From: DASPLX01 sp035627375
GTDB taxonomy: Bacteria; Pseudomonadota; Gammaproteobacteria; Burkholderiales; Burkholderiaceae_D
Direction: 5' to 3'
NCBI GenBank assembly: GCA_035627375.1
Contig: DASPLX010000005.1
Span: 1-64,000, forward strand
Length of the DNA stretch: 64,000 nt
Part shown: positions 9,718 through 19,300 of the stretch, in pieces
How positions within the stretch are numbered: the stretch's first letter is position 1
Layout: the number at the start of each line of letters is the position of its first letter
The notes under the pieces: generated by a model
What the model was told of the DNA's origin: nothing
Databases searched by the model: none
Seen by the model: the letters and a program-made list of their open reading frames with translations, nothing else
Translations under genes and position numbers: made by a program

Positions 9718-9737
9718 GACTCGCGTATGCGACGGAA

Positions 9738-10274
9738 TCACTTGACGAGACCGAGCAAACGTTCGAATCGCAATCCCGCCAGATACACCGTGTCGAGCAA
9801 ATGCGTATCGAGTTCTCCCTCGGCCTCGATGTCTTCTTGCAAATTCCCTTTCTCGGCCGCGCCATATCCCATGTGCTGGATCGTGCTTCGCATCCTGTCC
9901 GCCAGGAACATGGCGACGGCGCGATGGAAGCGCGCAGAGAATGCGGTATCGGTCTCGATTCTTTGCCTGATGGCCGCGTGGGAAACCGCAAGAACGAGAG
10001 AGTCTTCCTCGACCATGACCGATGCGGTGGTCGGGCGCGAATCGATAAGAGACATTTCGCCAATGATTTCGCCGTTGCCCAGCTTGGCGATTTCCCCTAG
10101 CTTCGCGATGCTCACCGACATGGCGCCCTCGAGGAGGATGTGTACCGTATCGAGATGCGTTCCCTCTTCGATGAGCCGCATTCCCTTGGCGAAGCGCCGG
10201 GCGACGCCCACGCGGGCGATCCACTCGATGTCTTCGTCATTGAACTGGCCAAAGATATAAAGAATCTTCCGCAC
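9738..10274 (-). CDS. stand-alone cyclic-nucleotide-binding domain protein
   Basis: 178-residue protein with a Crp-type cNMP-binding beta-roll: MRLIEEGTHLDTVHILLEGAMSV, then LGNGEIIGEMSLIDSRPTTASV, which carries the phosphate-binding-cassette-like GEMSLIDSRPTTA. A C-helix region and a Glu-rich tail follow. There is no helix-turn-helix DNA-binding domain, so it is not a classical Crp regulator. It is first in the minus-strand unit cNMP-lanM, divergent from the exporter genes. Cyclic-nucleotide-binding domains recur in NHLP/NHLM bacteriocin loci, sometimes fused to the transporter, so a regulatory or assembly role toward the exporter or synthetase is a reasonable inference. The ligand is unknown. 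Confidence 0.8.
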   Translation of the reverse strand: MRKILYIFGQFNDEDIEWIARVGVARRFAKGMRLIEEGTHLDTVHILLEGAMSVSIAKLGEIAKLGNGEIIGEMSLIDSRPTTASVMVEEDSLVLAVSHAAIRQRIETDTAFSARFHRAVAMFLADRMRSTIQHMGYGAAEKGNLQEDIEAEGELDTHLLDTVYLAGLRFERLLGLVK

Positions 10275-10559
10275 GACGTCTCCCTATTTGTCGATAACAA
10301 CAGTCCGGAGAACAACCGGCACTTTTACCACCACCTTGTTCGAGAGGTAAATTACACTGTGCCATACGTCGATGATTTAAAGCAATGCATAGCGAGCCGC
10401 ACGTGGCGTGATCAGCTTTCTTTTAAATCATTTCATGTTGAAAAATAAGCAGCCCAATACAACAGGGAATCGGCGCTGGCGGGCGCGCGCCCGGCCCGTC
10501 TTTTTCGGCCCGGCCGGCAGAGTCGCGGCATCGTCTCCCCGTCCGAAGAGGCAACTGCG
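10275..10559. promoter_or_regulatory. divergent control region between synthetase and exporter units
   Basis: AT-rich 285-nt spacer between two divergently transcribed units, so promoters for both must lie here. I find no pair of near-consensus -35/-10 boxes with acceptable spacing on either strand, which may point to activator dependence. The exporter side has GAGG nine nt before ATG 10560. Confidence 0.5.
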
Positions 10560-11432
10560 ATGAGAACCGATTTGTTCAGGAAGTCCGCGCTCGAGCGTCT
10601 ATCCTCCCCCGAGCAATTGGATCAGATGGTGCGGGTTGCCGATCCTTTCGCCTGGCTGGCATTGATCGCCGTCTGGGGAATATTGCTGGCCGCTGTGCTG
10701 TGGAGCGTTTTCGGGACGATTCCCAGCCGGATCAGCGGCCAGGGCATCCTTCTTCGGGAAGGCGTGTTCAACGTCGCGTCGATGCGCGGCGGGGTTGTGG
10801 CGGAAATGACTCGTCTTCACCCCGGCGACCGTATCGAAAAAGGACAGGTGATTGCGCGCGTGGCGCAACCCGCATCATCGGACGCGACTCGACCGGCCCG
10901 TTCCGGCATCGCCGCATCGGCCGCCGACATCGTCAGTCCGTATTCCGGCAGAGTCGTGGAAGTCATGGCAAGAACGGGCGATAGCGTGGCGGAACGGTCG
11001 CCGATCATCAGTCTCGAACCCGACAAGCCGCTGGAAGCGATCATCTATTTTTCTTCCCAAAGCGAGGCGAAAGGCATCAAACCGGGAATGCTTGCCCAGC
11101 TTTCGCCGGTCACCGCCAAAAGGGAAGAGTTCGGCGTATTGCTCGGCAAGGTGCGTGCCGTTTCGGAATTTCCCGTCACTCCGCAAGGCATGATGGCGGT
11201 CCTGAACAATGAAGCCCTGGTGCGCATGTTCTCGCGGGACGGGCCGCCCGTCGCGGTGCACGTCGAGTTGTTGCCGGATGCGGCCTCCCGCAGCGGATAC
11301 CGCTGGTCGTCCGAGGCCGGCGCGGCGTTGCCGGTGACCAGCGGAACGCTCTGCACCGCCGCGATCATCTTGCGCGAGCAAGCGCCGATCAACCTATGGA
11401 TGCCCATGGTTCGCCACTATGCGGGTCTATAG
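10560..11432 (+). CDS. NHLM-type bacteriocin secretion protein (HlyD-like adaptor)
   Basis: 290-residue membrane-fusion protein. It has a short cytoplasmic N-terminus, one membrane segment (about residues 30-50, WLALIAVWGILLAAVLWSVF), then the two halves of a lipoyl/biotinyl-like domain (VASMRGGVVAEM...GDRIEKGQVIARV and IVSPYSGRVVEVMARTGDSV) and a beta-barrel region. It matches the adaptor of NHLM bacteriocin export systems, where it links the inner-membrane ABC exporter to the envelope. The link between the lipoyl halves is only about 20 residues, so the long alpha-hairpin of HlyD that docks on TolC is absent. First gene of the exporter operon; its end overlaps the next frame by 14 nt. Confidence 0.85.
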   Translation: MRTDLFRKSALERLSSPEQLDQMVRVADPFAWLALIAVWGILLAAVLWSVFGTIPSRISGQGILLREGVFNVASMRGGVVAEMTRLHPGDRIEKGQVIARVAQPASSDATRPARSGIAASAADIVSPYSGRVVEVMARTGDSVAERSPIISLEPDKPLEAIIYFSSQSEAKGIKPGMLAQLSPVTAKREEFGVLLGKVRAVSEFPVTPQGMMAVLNNEALVRMFSRDGPPVAVHVELLPDAASRSGYRWSSEAGAALPVTSGTLCTAAIILREQAPINLWMPMVRHYAGL

Positions 11433-13653
11433 GATCGGGGCCGCCATGGCCGCATTCGGCTGGATTCGTCGGAAGATCGGACGAGGCATCGCCGGTCCGC
11501 GCGGCCGGCGAGCGAAGACGCCGACGGTCTTGCAAATGGAAGCCACCGAATGCGGCGCGGCATGCCTCGGCATTGTTCTCGGCTACTACGGGAAAATCGT
11601 TCCGCTGGAAGAGTTGCGCATCGCGTGCGGCGTCTCGCGGGATGGCAGCAAGGCAAGCAATCTCCTCAAGGCGGCGCGCGGATACGACATGCTTGCCAAG
11701 GGATTCAAGTACGAGACGGAAGACCTGAAAGATCTCGCATGTCCTTTTATCGTCTTCTGGAACTTCAATCATTTCCTGGTCGTCGAGGGATTCGGAAGCG
11801 ATTGCGTATATTTGAACGACCCGGCAACCGGTCCGCGCACGGTCGGCCTCCAGGAGTTCGACAAGGCCTATACCGGAGTCGCGCTCGTTCTTTCCCCGGG
11901 AGCGGGCTTCGCGGCCGGAGGGGAAAAGCGAAGCCTGGTTTCCGTCTTGCGCAAGCGATTGTCCGGCTCTGCCTACGATCTGCTCTTCCTGATGCTCGTC
12001 ACGCTTGCGTTGGTGGTGCCCGGGCTCGCCATCCCGGTGTTTACCAAGGTATTCGTGGACGGATACCTGGTGAACGGCGCACAAGACTGGCTGCGTCCGC
12101 TGCTGATCGGCATGGGCATGACCGCGGTACTCAGGACGGTGCTGACCTGGCTGCAACAGAAATACCTGCTCCGTCTGGAAACCAAGCTTGCGCTGGCGTC
12201 GTCCGGCGCTTTCTTTTGGCATGTTCTCCACTTGCCCATCGAGTTCTTCCAACAGCGCTTCGCCGGCGACATCGGCCATCGCGTCGGCGCCAACGACACG
12301 GTGTCCGAATTGCTGTCCGGCGCATTGGCGACGAATGCCGTCAACGCGCTGGTCGTGGTCTTCTATGCCGCCTTGATGTTTTATTACGACGCGACGCTGA
12401 CCCTCATGAGCATCGCGTTCGTGGCTGCGAATCTGGGGGCGTTGCGCTATGTCTCGCGGCTGCGCCGCGACAGCAATCTGCAGCTCCAGCAGGAACGAGG
12501 GAAACTCGTCGCCGCCACGATGGGCGATTTGCAGATCATCGAAACATTGAAGGCTTCCGGCGGCGAAGCGGATTTCCTGGCACGATGGTCGGGCTATAAG
12601 GTCAAGGTGCTGAATGCCGAGCAGCGGCTCGAGACGCCGTCGCGGCTGATATCCTCGCTTCCGCCTTTCCTCGCCGGCTTGTCCACGGTGGGCATACTCG
12701 GCCTGGGCGGCTGGCGCGTCATGAACGGCGAGTTGAGCATCGGCGCCCTGGTCGCTTTTCAGAGCCTGCTCGTCAGTTTCACCGAGCCGATCAACAAGCT
12801 CGTGGAACTCGGCGGCAGGCTGCAGGATGCCGAGGCCGACCTGATGCGCCTGGACGATGTCGAGCGCTACCCGGGAGATTCCCGGTTGACCGACAATGCC
12901 CAGGCCGCTTCACAGGCAGCCGGCGACCGGAAACTGAGCGGCCTGTTGGAATTGCGCGGCGTGACGTTCGGGTATAGCCGGCTCGATGCGCCGCTGATAG
13001 AGAATTTCTCCTTGCTGCTGCGTCCAGGCAGCCGGGTTGCTCTGGTGGGCGGCTCCGGCAGCGGAAAATCGACCGTCGCGAAACTGGTTGCCGGGATCAA
13101 TCGCCCGTGGTCCGGAGAGATCCTGTATGACGGGCGAACGATCGACGCCATTCCACGGCCGGTGTTCGCCAACAGCGTCGCGATGGTGGACCAGGATATT
13201 TTCCTGTTCGAGGGGTCTGTCCGCGAGAACTTGAACCTATGGGATGCCACGTTGCCGGACGTCGATCTGGTCAACGCGGCGAAGGATGCGCATATTCATG
13301 ACGCCATTGCCGAACGTTCCCGCGGCTACGACTCGATCGTGGCGGAGGGCGGCACCAACTTCAGCGGCGGCCAGCGGCAACGCCTGGAGATCGCGCGCGC
13401 CTTGGCGCTGAACCCGTCTTTGCTGATCCTGGACGAGGCGACCGCCGCGCTCGATCCCGTGACGGAGAAAGCCATCGATGACCGCATTCGCCAGCGAGGT
13501 TGCGCCTGTCTTATCATCGCGCATCGTTTGAGCACGATCCGCGACTGCGATGAAATCATCGTGCTCGACCGCGGCCGCGTCGCCGAGAGAGGCACGCACG
13601 AATCGTTGATGCGGCAGGACGGCCTCTATGCCAACCTCATTCGCTCCGACTGA
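11419..13653 (+). CDS. NHLM bacteriocin exporter: C39 peptidase/ABC transporter
   Basis: 744 residues with peptidase, membrane and ATPase domains. The N-terminal C39 peptidase has the oxyanion Gln (Q39) and catalytic Cys (C45) in LQMEATECGAACL, and the His/Asp pair in FNHFLVVEGF and LNDPATG; it should cut the precursor after its double glycine. Six membrane helices follow (roughly 165-450), then an ABC ATPase with Walker A GGSGSGKST (about 543), signature FSGGQRQRLEIARAL, Walker B LLILDEATAALD and H-loop IIAHRLSTI. The start could also be ATG 11446, which has AGGATCGGGG upstream. It is translationally coupled to the adaptor and acts with the next ABC protein to process and export the lanthipeptide. 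Confidence 0.92.
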   Translation: MRVYRIGAAMAAFGWIRRKIGRGIAGPRGRRAKTPTVLQMEATECGAACLGIVLGYYGKIVPLEELRIACGVSRDGSKASNLLKAARGYDMLAKGFKYETEDLKDLACPFIVFWNFNHFLVVEGFGSDCVYLNDPATGPRTVGLQEFDKAYTGVALVLSPGAGFAAGGEKRSLVSVLRKRLSGSAYDLLFLMLVTLALVVPGLAIPVFTKVFVDGYLVNGAQDWLRPLLIGMGMTAVLRTVLTWLQQKYLLRLETKLALASSGAFFWHVLHLPIEFFQQRFAGDIGHRVGANDTVSELLSGALATNAVNALVVVFYAALMFYYDATLTLMSIAFVAANLGALRYVSRLRRDSNLQLQQERGKLVAATMGDLQIIETLKASGGEADFLARWSGYKVKVLNAEQRLETPSRLISSLPPFLAGLSTVGILGLGGWRVMNGELSIGALVAFQSLLVSFTEPINKLVELGGRLQDAEADLMRLDDVERYPGDSRLTDNAQAASQAAGDRKLSGLLELRGVTFGYSRLDAPLIENFSLLLRPGSRVALVGGSGSGKSTVAKLVAGINRPWSGEILYDGRTIDAIPRPVFANSVAMVDQDIFLFEGSVRENLNLWDATLPDVDLVNAAKDAHIHDAIAERSRGYDSIVAEGGTNFSGGQRQRLEIARALALNPSLLILDEATAALDPVTEKAIDDRIRQRGCACLIIAHRLSTIRDCDEIIVLDRGRVAERGTHESLMRQDGLYANLIRSD

Positions 13654-13658
13654 TCGCC

Positions 13659-15854
13659 ATGAACCGCACCGTCTCCACGGAAGATGAACAACGCCTCGAT
13701 CTTCGAGAATCGGCGGATCGAATCATGCTGGACGACGTGCTGGGGAACTTCCGTTCCGTACTCGGGACGCAGGAATCCGCGCACGAAGAGTCGAGCGGAA
13801 ACAGCCTGATCGACGCCCTGCAAATCATTGCCCGCGCATTGGGACGCGAGGTCCGTCTCGATACGGCGGCGCGGCGCCGTTTGGTCCAACAGGATCTCAT
13901 CGACGGGTTTTCAAAGATATTCCGCCTTTACCCGCGCGAAGTGAAATTGACAGGGAAGTGGTGGATGCGCGACAACGGCCCGCTCCTGGCATTCGTGAAG
14001 GACGATGGGCGTCCGCTCGCGCTCGTGCCGATGCCCGGCGGCACGTATAAGGCGGTCGATCCCGGCATGCAAGCGGAATGGATGATCGATGCCGATCCGG
14101 CGGAACGCATCGCGGATCAAGCCGTCATGTTTTTCCGTTTGCTGGACGACGGTCCGATCGACTTGAAGGCATTGATCCGGTTCGGCCTGCATGGCAATCG
14201 GAAGGAAGTCATGCGGATCGTCCAGTGCGGCCTCGCCGGCGGAGCATTGTCCATGCTGGTGCCGGTAGCGGTCAGCGCGTTGTTCGATCATGTCGTTCCG
14301 AGCGCCGCGCCGGGGCTGCTGTTGCAACTCGTCGCGATTCTGCTGGTGGTCGCGGGCGCTTCCTTCCTTTTCGACTTGACACGATCGTTCACGCTCCTGC
14401 GGGTGGAAGGAAAGATGGATATCAGCGTCAACGTCGGCATCATGGAGCGTTTGTTCAAGCTGCCGGCGCCGTTCTTCCGGCAATATACCTCCGGCGATCT
14501 GACGCAGCGCGCATTTGGTTTCGACAATATTCTCAGATCGCTGACGAGTTCCGCGCAGGCCGCGATCATCAGCGGAATATTCTCCCTGTTCAGCTTCTTC
14601 TATCTGTTTTTCGTCGATGTCAGATTGGCTTTGCTGGCAATGCTCCTCGTCGGGGTGGCCGTTGCTTTCACCACGGCCGCCAATCTCGAACGGCTGACGC
14701 ATGAAAGGGCGCTTTTCAAGTGGCAGGGCGCTCTTTCGAGCCGTGTTTTTCAATTGCTGAAAGGCGTCGCGAAGCTCCGTGTCGCGGCGGCCGAAACCCG
14801 CGCATTCGCCGTATGGGGAAGGGATTTCGCGCACAAGAAGCGCCTTGGCCTGGTGAGCAAGAGCTTGGCGAACCGGGTAACGGTATTCAACGCAGGCTAC
14901 CCCCTGTTCGCGTCCCTGGTGCTATTCGCCGCGGTGGATCTGTTTCGCATAGACATCCAGGTCGGTGCATTCTTGTCGTTCAGCGCGGCGTTCGCGCAAT
15001 TCCTGTCCGCGGCGCTGGGAATAGGCGCGGCATTGACTGGATTGTTGACCGTGGTACCGCTATACGAGCGGCTTACGCCGATATTGACGTCCCGCCCCGA
15101 AGTGGACGAAGCCAAGGACTCTCCCGGCGAACTGACCGGAGAAATCGAAATCAGTCGTGTGTCTTTCAGGTACTCTCCCGAGTCGCCGCTCATTCTCAAG
15201 GATGTCAGCCTGACCATCCGGCCGGGCGAATTCGTCGCGTTCGTCGGTCCGTCCGGTTCGGGAAAATCCACGTTGCTCAGGCTGTTGCTCGGCTTCGAGC
15301 ACCCGTCATCCGGGGCCATCTACTATAGCGGCAAAGATATCTCGGGGCTGGATCTCAATGCCTTGCGCCGGCGGATCGGTGTCGTTCTTCAGGACGGCCG
15401 TTTGATGACCGGGGATATTTTTTCCAATATCGTCGGATCGGCTTCGCTGGGAGCCGAAGCGGCTTGGGAAGCCGCGCGCATGGCAGGTCTCGAAGAGGAT
15501 ATCAAGCGCTTCCCGATGGGGATGCATACCGTTATCAGCGACGGCGGAAGCACCTTGTCGGGCGGTCAACGCCAGCGATTGCTGATTGCCAGGGCGCTGG
15601 TGCGCAAGCCGCGGATATTGTTTTTCGATGAAGCGACCAGCGCACTGGATAACCGCACGCAGGAACTGGTGAGCGAGAGCATCGAACAGCTCAAGGCGAC
15701 CCGAATAGTCATCGCGCACAGGCTAAGCACGATCAAGAATTGCGACCGGATTTACGTGCTCGACAACGGCGGTATCGTGGAGCATGGAAGTTTCGAGGAC
15801 CTGATGCGGCTGAACGGAAAATTCTCGGAGCTCGCGAAGCGGCAGATGGCATAA
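13659..15854 (+). CDS. NHLM bacteriocin exporter: second ABC transporter/ATP-binding protein
   Basis: 731 residues. An N-terminal region of about 170 residues without peptidase motifs precedes an ABC membrane domain and a complete ATPase: Walker A GPSGSGKST (about 528), signature LSGGQRQRLLIARAL, Walker B ILFFDEATSALD, H-loop VIAHRLSTI. It starts five nt after the peptidase-ABC stop. NHLM loci typically encode one C39-containing and one C39-lacking ABC subunit, presumably forming a heterodimer; this is the C39-lacking half. It is the last gene of the plus-strand unit. Confidence 0.9.
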   Translation: MNRTVSTEDEQRLDLRESADRIMLDDVLGNFRSVLGTQESAHEESSGNSLIDALQIIARALGREVRLDTAARRRLVQQDLIDGFSKIFRLYPREVKLTGKWWMRDNGPLLAFVKDDGRPLALVPMPGGTYKAVDPGMQAEWMIDADPAERIADQAVMFFRLLDDGPIDLKALIRFGLHGNRKEVMRIVQCGLAGGALSMLVPVAVSALFDHVVPSAAPGLLLQLVAILLVVAGASFLFDLTRSFTLLRVEGKMDISVNVGIMERLFKLPAPFFRQYTSGDLTQRAFGFDNILRSLTSSAQAAIISGIFSLFSFFYLFFVDVRLALLAMLLVGVAVAFTTAANLERLTHERALFKWQGALSSRVFQLLKGVAKLRVAAAETRAFAVWGRDFAHKKRLGLVSKSLANRVTVFNAGYPLFASLVLFAAVDLFRIDIQVGAFLSFSAAFAQFLSAALGIGAALTGLLTVVPLYERLTPILTSRPEVDEAKDSPGELTGEIEISRVSFRYSPESPLILKDVSLTIRPGEFVAFVGPSGSGKSTLLRLLLGFEHPSSGAIYYSGKDISGLDLNALRRRIGVVLQDGRLMTGDIFSNIVGSASLGAEAAWEAARMAGLEEDIKRFPMGMHTVISDGGSTLSGGQRQRLLIARALVRKPRILFFDEATSALDNRTQELVSESIEQLKATRIVIAHRLSTIKNCDRIYVLDNGGIVEHGSFEDLMRLNGKFSELAKRQMA

Positions 15855-16129
15855 GCATCGAGATCGGGTAGCGGATCCGAATGGTCGCCGGACATGCTCG
15901 GCCTGCCTTACTGAAGCTGCGCGGCGCCGCCATTCGCCAACTTCCCGAACGACGACCTGCCGAATCTGCGAGGCATCGCCTAGATCCCGCGGAATGCCGC
16001 CGAGGCTGCGCGCCGGCATGACGCGCCGCGGCCGCGGCGTTTCAAGGGGCAGGCGGACGGCGCGGGCGTAATGCCCTGGATCTGTCCTGGACCGGGCGTT
16101 GCGATGAGGCGCGTGAATTCCCGACATCT
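15855..16129. other. convergent intergenic region
   Basis: 275 nt between the 3' ends of the exporter operon and the chemosensory operon. A GC-rich 16-nt palindrome (CGCCGCGGCCGCGGCG, 16024-16039) followed by TTT on the plus strand might weakly terminate transcription; there is no loop or long U tract, so this is uncertain. No gene seen. Confidence 0.4.
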
Positions 16130-19100
16130 CTACGACCTCGACTCGAATTCCTGAAACGCTTCGCCGAGCGCCGCAAGCAACACGTCATCGTCCCAAGGCT
16201 TCGTCAGGAATTTGAAAATCGCGCCATGATTGACCGCATCCGCTACCGATTGCAGATCGGTATAGCCGGTCAGGACCATGCGCACGATGGCCGGATACAT
16301 GTGCTTGACGCGCGATAGGAATTCGGTGCCGCTCATTCCCGGCATTCGCTGGTCGCACAAAATGACTCCCACCTCGGTGGTCGCCAGGACTTCGAACGCC
16401 TCCGCGGCGCTCGTCGTGACGAGCACGTCGAATCCCTTGCCTCGCAATGCGCGTTTGATCGCCGCCACGATATTCATTTCGTCGTCGACTACCAATAAGG
16501 TGCGTTGATACGGCCTCGGTAGAAATTTGCTCAAGTCAAGGGACTTTGACTCCCGCAGCATCGCGGCGCATAGCGCGGCGTCGACCGGCCGGCTGAACAA
16601 GAATCCCTGGATTTCGTCGCATCCGTGCTTTGCCAACAGCGCCAGTTGTCCTTCCGTTTCGACGCCCTCCGCAATAACCCGCAATCGCAGGCTGTGCGCC
16701 ATGGCGATCACGGCGTGCGCGATCGACAAGTCGTCGGGATCGGAAATCAGGTCGTGTACGAACGATTGATCCAGTTTTAGCTTGTCGACGGGGAAGCGTT
16801 TCAGATAACTGAGATTGGAGTATCCCGTACCGAAGTCGTCGATCGAAAGGCGTATCCCCATTTCCTTCAATTTTTGCAGAATGCCGATCGTGTTTTCGGG
16901 ATCCTCCATCGACAGGCTTTCGGTGAGCTCAAGTTCCAGCAAACTCGGATCCATGCCGGTTTCGTCAAGGATTTCCTTCACTGTCCCCGGAATGTTCTTG
17001 GAAAACTGCTTCGCTGACAGATTGACCGCGATCGGCGTCTTGGACAAGCCGGCGCGCTTCCACTCGCGGCTTTGTTCGCATGCGCGGCGCAACACCCACT
17101 CTCCGATCGGCAGGATGAGGCCGGTCTCTTCCGCCAGGCCGATGAATCGGCCAGGAGGAATCATCCCCAACTCCGGATGCCGCCATCTGACCAGCGCTTC
17201 GAAGCCGATGATCTTTCCGGATCTCATATCGACCTGCGGCTGATATTGCAATACGAACTCGTTTCGCTCCAGGGCGCGTCGCAGCGCGCCTTCCAGGCGC
17301 AAGCGTTCGCTGGTGCCGCGGTTCAGCTCGGGGCGGTAGAACTCGTAACGTTCCACGCTGCCGGAAGACGCCCGCCGCACTGCGGCTTCCGCGCCTTGCA
17401 ACAGGCTGTCGAAGTCATCTCCATCGTTGGGGAAGACCGCGATGCCGACGGCGGCCTCCAGATGCAGATCTTGTTGTTCATGCTCGAACGGCGGATCGAT
17501 CGCGGCAAGCAACTGCCGCGCGACATTCGATAGTTCCCTGGAATCCGGCCTTACCGTGACGACGGCGAAACTGTCGTCGCCCAGGCGAGCGACGCTGGAT
17601 TCGGTGTTCGCCCATTCCTTGAGGCGGGATGCCGCTTGCAGCAACACCGACTGCTCGGCTTTCACGCCAAGGCTTTGCCGGATCAGCGGCAGCTTGCCGA
17701 GGCAGACGACCAGGAGGCCCATTACGCTCGCGCTGGTGGTGATCCTTTCCTGCGCCAGCTTTACCCGGTCACGCAACAGGATGCGATTCGGCAGGCCGGT
17801 AAGCATGTCGAAATTGCTCAGATACCGTACGCGTTCCTCCGCGCTTTTCAGCTCGGTGACGTCGATTCCCGTGCCGAGAAAATACTCGTTCGCCTCGTCC
17901 GTTCTTTTCAATCTGGTGGTGGACCAGATGATGTAACGCTTGGACCCATCGCGAGCCAGCCATTCGCCATGGACCTGGGGAGGGATCTCGGAAGAATCTT
18001 TTTTGTCGAAGAATGCCTTCGCCAGCGCCGCGGTATCCGGCGGCAGGAAAATGTCGGCATACGGCCGGTTTCGCACTTCTTCGGATTTCCAGCCCAGGGT
18101 GCGCTCGCATGCGGGATTGAACATGACGATGCGTCCATCCGTATCGACCAGCATCACCAGCGCGCCCGTCGTGTTGACCACGGCCGACAACAGGTTCCGC
18201 TCCGCCTGGAGGGCTTCCGTGCGCTCCTTGACCAGGCTTTCCATATGGGCATAGAGTCTCGCGCGTTCGAGCGCAATGGCAATCTGATTGCCGACCGTCT
18301 CCAGCACCTGGAAGTCTTCCTCCTTGAGAACGGTCTCGTCGGTGAGGAGGAGATTCATCAGGCCCAAGGTGCTTGCCCCGGCTGTCAGAGGAACGCTCAC
18401 GTGGACATGGCGGCGCTCGGCGGATCTGGTGCTCTCGCATTGGCGCAGCCATGCGCAGTCCTCGATGATTTGCGGCGAGCGCAATTCACCTGCGAGCAGC
18501 TTTTGCCTGCAGGCGCAATTCGAGCATATTTCCGGTACTTCGGAATCGGCGGCGAAGTGGCGAGTCGCCGTCCAGCGCACTCTGCTATCCGCATCGAGCA
18601 GCTGTACGCAGCCTCCGATGATGCCGGGAAGATTCAGCGCTCTCTCGAGCGCCATTTCGGCCACCGACTTTTCGGTGATCGCCGGATTAAGGGCCTCGGC
18701 GATCTTGTACAAACCCTCCAGGGATTGATAGGAATGGGTAATGCGCTCCTGCTGTTCCTTCAATTCCTCCGTCATTTGAATCGCTTCCTCATAGGTCGAA
18801 ATGAGGAGATCGAATATCTGCTGGCGTTCCGCCGTGACAAAATGCGTCTGGCCGCCGAGATTAATCTGCATCCCGAGTTGCACGCGTTCGTTGCTGCGCA
18901 GCTCGCGATTTGCAAGAATGAAGCGAATTCTGCCGAGAAGATAGTTGCCTTCAAACGGCTTGCGGATGAAATTGTCGGCGCCGCAGTCCAGTCCCCGGAT
19001 GACGTCGTAAAGGCTGGTCAGGGCCGTCAGAAGTATCACGGGCACGTCCTGCAGCGCTGGGTCACTCTTGATTTCCCGGCACATCGCAAATCCATCCATT

Positions 19101-19300
19101 TCCGGCATGGCGATATCGCTAACGATCAGGGTCGGCCGCTTCTTCTTCACGGCGGCAATGGCTTCACGCCCGTTCCTGGCGACGCGGACCGAATAGCCGC
19201 TGGTCGACAGAAGATGCGCGATCTGATCGGCTTGCGTGTCGCTGTCTTCGACAACCAGGATGTCGGTCTTCGCGTTTGCGTACGGATCGTAGCGGGTCAT
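16130..19300 (-). CDS. REC-GAF-PAS-GGDEF-EAL-REC output protein
   Basis: 1056 residues. N-terminal receiver (ILVVEDSDTQ, phospho-acceptor D62 in VSDIAMPEMDG, KPF), GAF-like domain with a CSNCACRQ cysteine cluster, PAS domain, GGDEF domain, EAL domain and a C-terminal receiver (LLVVDDE, LCDQRMPGMSG, KPWDD) of the type found with HD-GYP/EAL outputs. The GGDEF site reads GDDSF and is unlikely to make c-di-GMP. The EAL domain keeps FEALVRW, NLSAKQ, ELTES, DDFGTGYS, KLDQSFV, EGVET and QGF, so it should be an active c-di-GMP phosphodiesterase. ATG 19300 overlaps the cheB stop by four nt; the frame upstream is a shadow of cheB. It is the last gene of the chemosensory operon and its likely output. 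Confidence 0.9.
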   Translation of the reverse strand: MTRYDPYANAKTDILVVEDSDTQADQIAHLLSTSGYSVRVARNGREAIAAVKKKRPTLIVSDIAMPEMDGFAMCREIKSDPALQDVPVILLTALTSLYDVIRGLDCGADNFIRKPFEGNYLLGRIRFILANRELRSNERVQLGMQINLGGQTHFVTAERQQIFDLLISTYEEAIQMTEELKEQQERITHSYQSLEGLYKIAEALNPAITEKSVAEMALERALNLPGIIGGCVQLLDADSRVRWTATRHFAADSEVPEICSNCACRQKLLAGELRSPQIIEDCAWLRQCESTRSAERRHVHVSVPLTAGASTLGLMNLLLTDETVLKEEDFQVLETVGNQIAIALERARLYAHMESLVKERTEALQAERNLLSAVVNTTGALVMLVDTDGRIVMFNPACERTLGWKSEEVRNRPYADIFLPPDTAALAKAFFDKKDSSEIPPQVHGEWLARDGSKRYIIWSTTRLKRTDEANEYFLGTGIDVTELKSAEERVRYLSNFDMLTGLPNRILLRDRVKLAQERITTSASVMGLLVVCLGKLPLIRQSLGVKAEQSVLLQAASRLKEWANTESSVARLGDDSFAVVTVRPDSRELSNVARQLLAAIDPPFEHEQQDLHLEAAVGIAVFPNDGDDFDSLLQGAEAAVRRASSGSVERYEFYRPELNRGTSERLRLEGALRRALERNEFVLQYQPQVDMRSGKIIGFEALVRWRHPELGMIPPGRFIGLAEETGLILPIGEWVLRRACEQSREWKRAGLSKTPIAVNLSAKQFSKNIPGTVKEILDETGMDPSLLELELTESLSMEDPENTIGILQKLKEMGIRLSIDDFGTGYSNLSYLKRFPVDKLKLDQSFVHDLISDPDDLSIAHAVIAMAHSLRLRVIAEGVETEGQLALLAKHGCDEIQGFLFSRPVDAALCAAMLRESKSLDLSKFLPRPYQRTLLVVDDEMNIVAAIKRALRGKGFDVLVTTSAAEAFEVLATTEVGVILCDQRMPGMSGTEFLSRVKHMYPAIVRMVLTGYTDLQSVADAVNHGAIFKFLTKPWDDDVLLAALGEAFQEFESRS

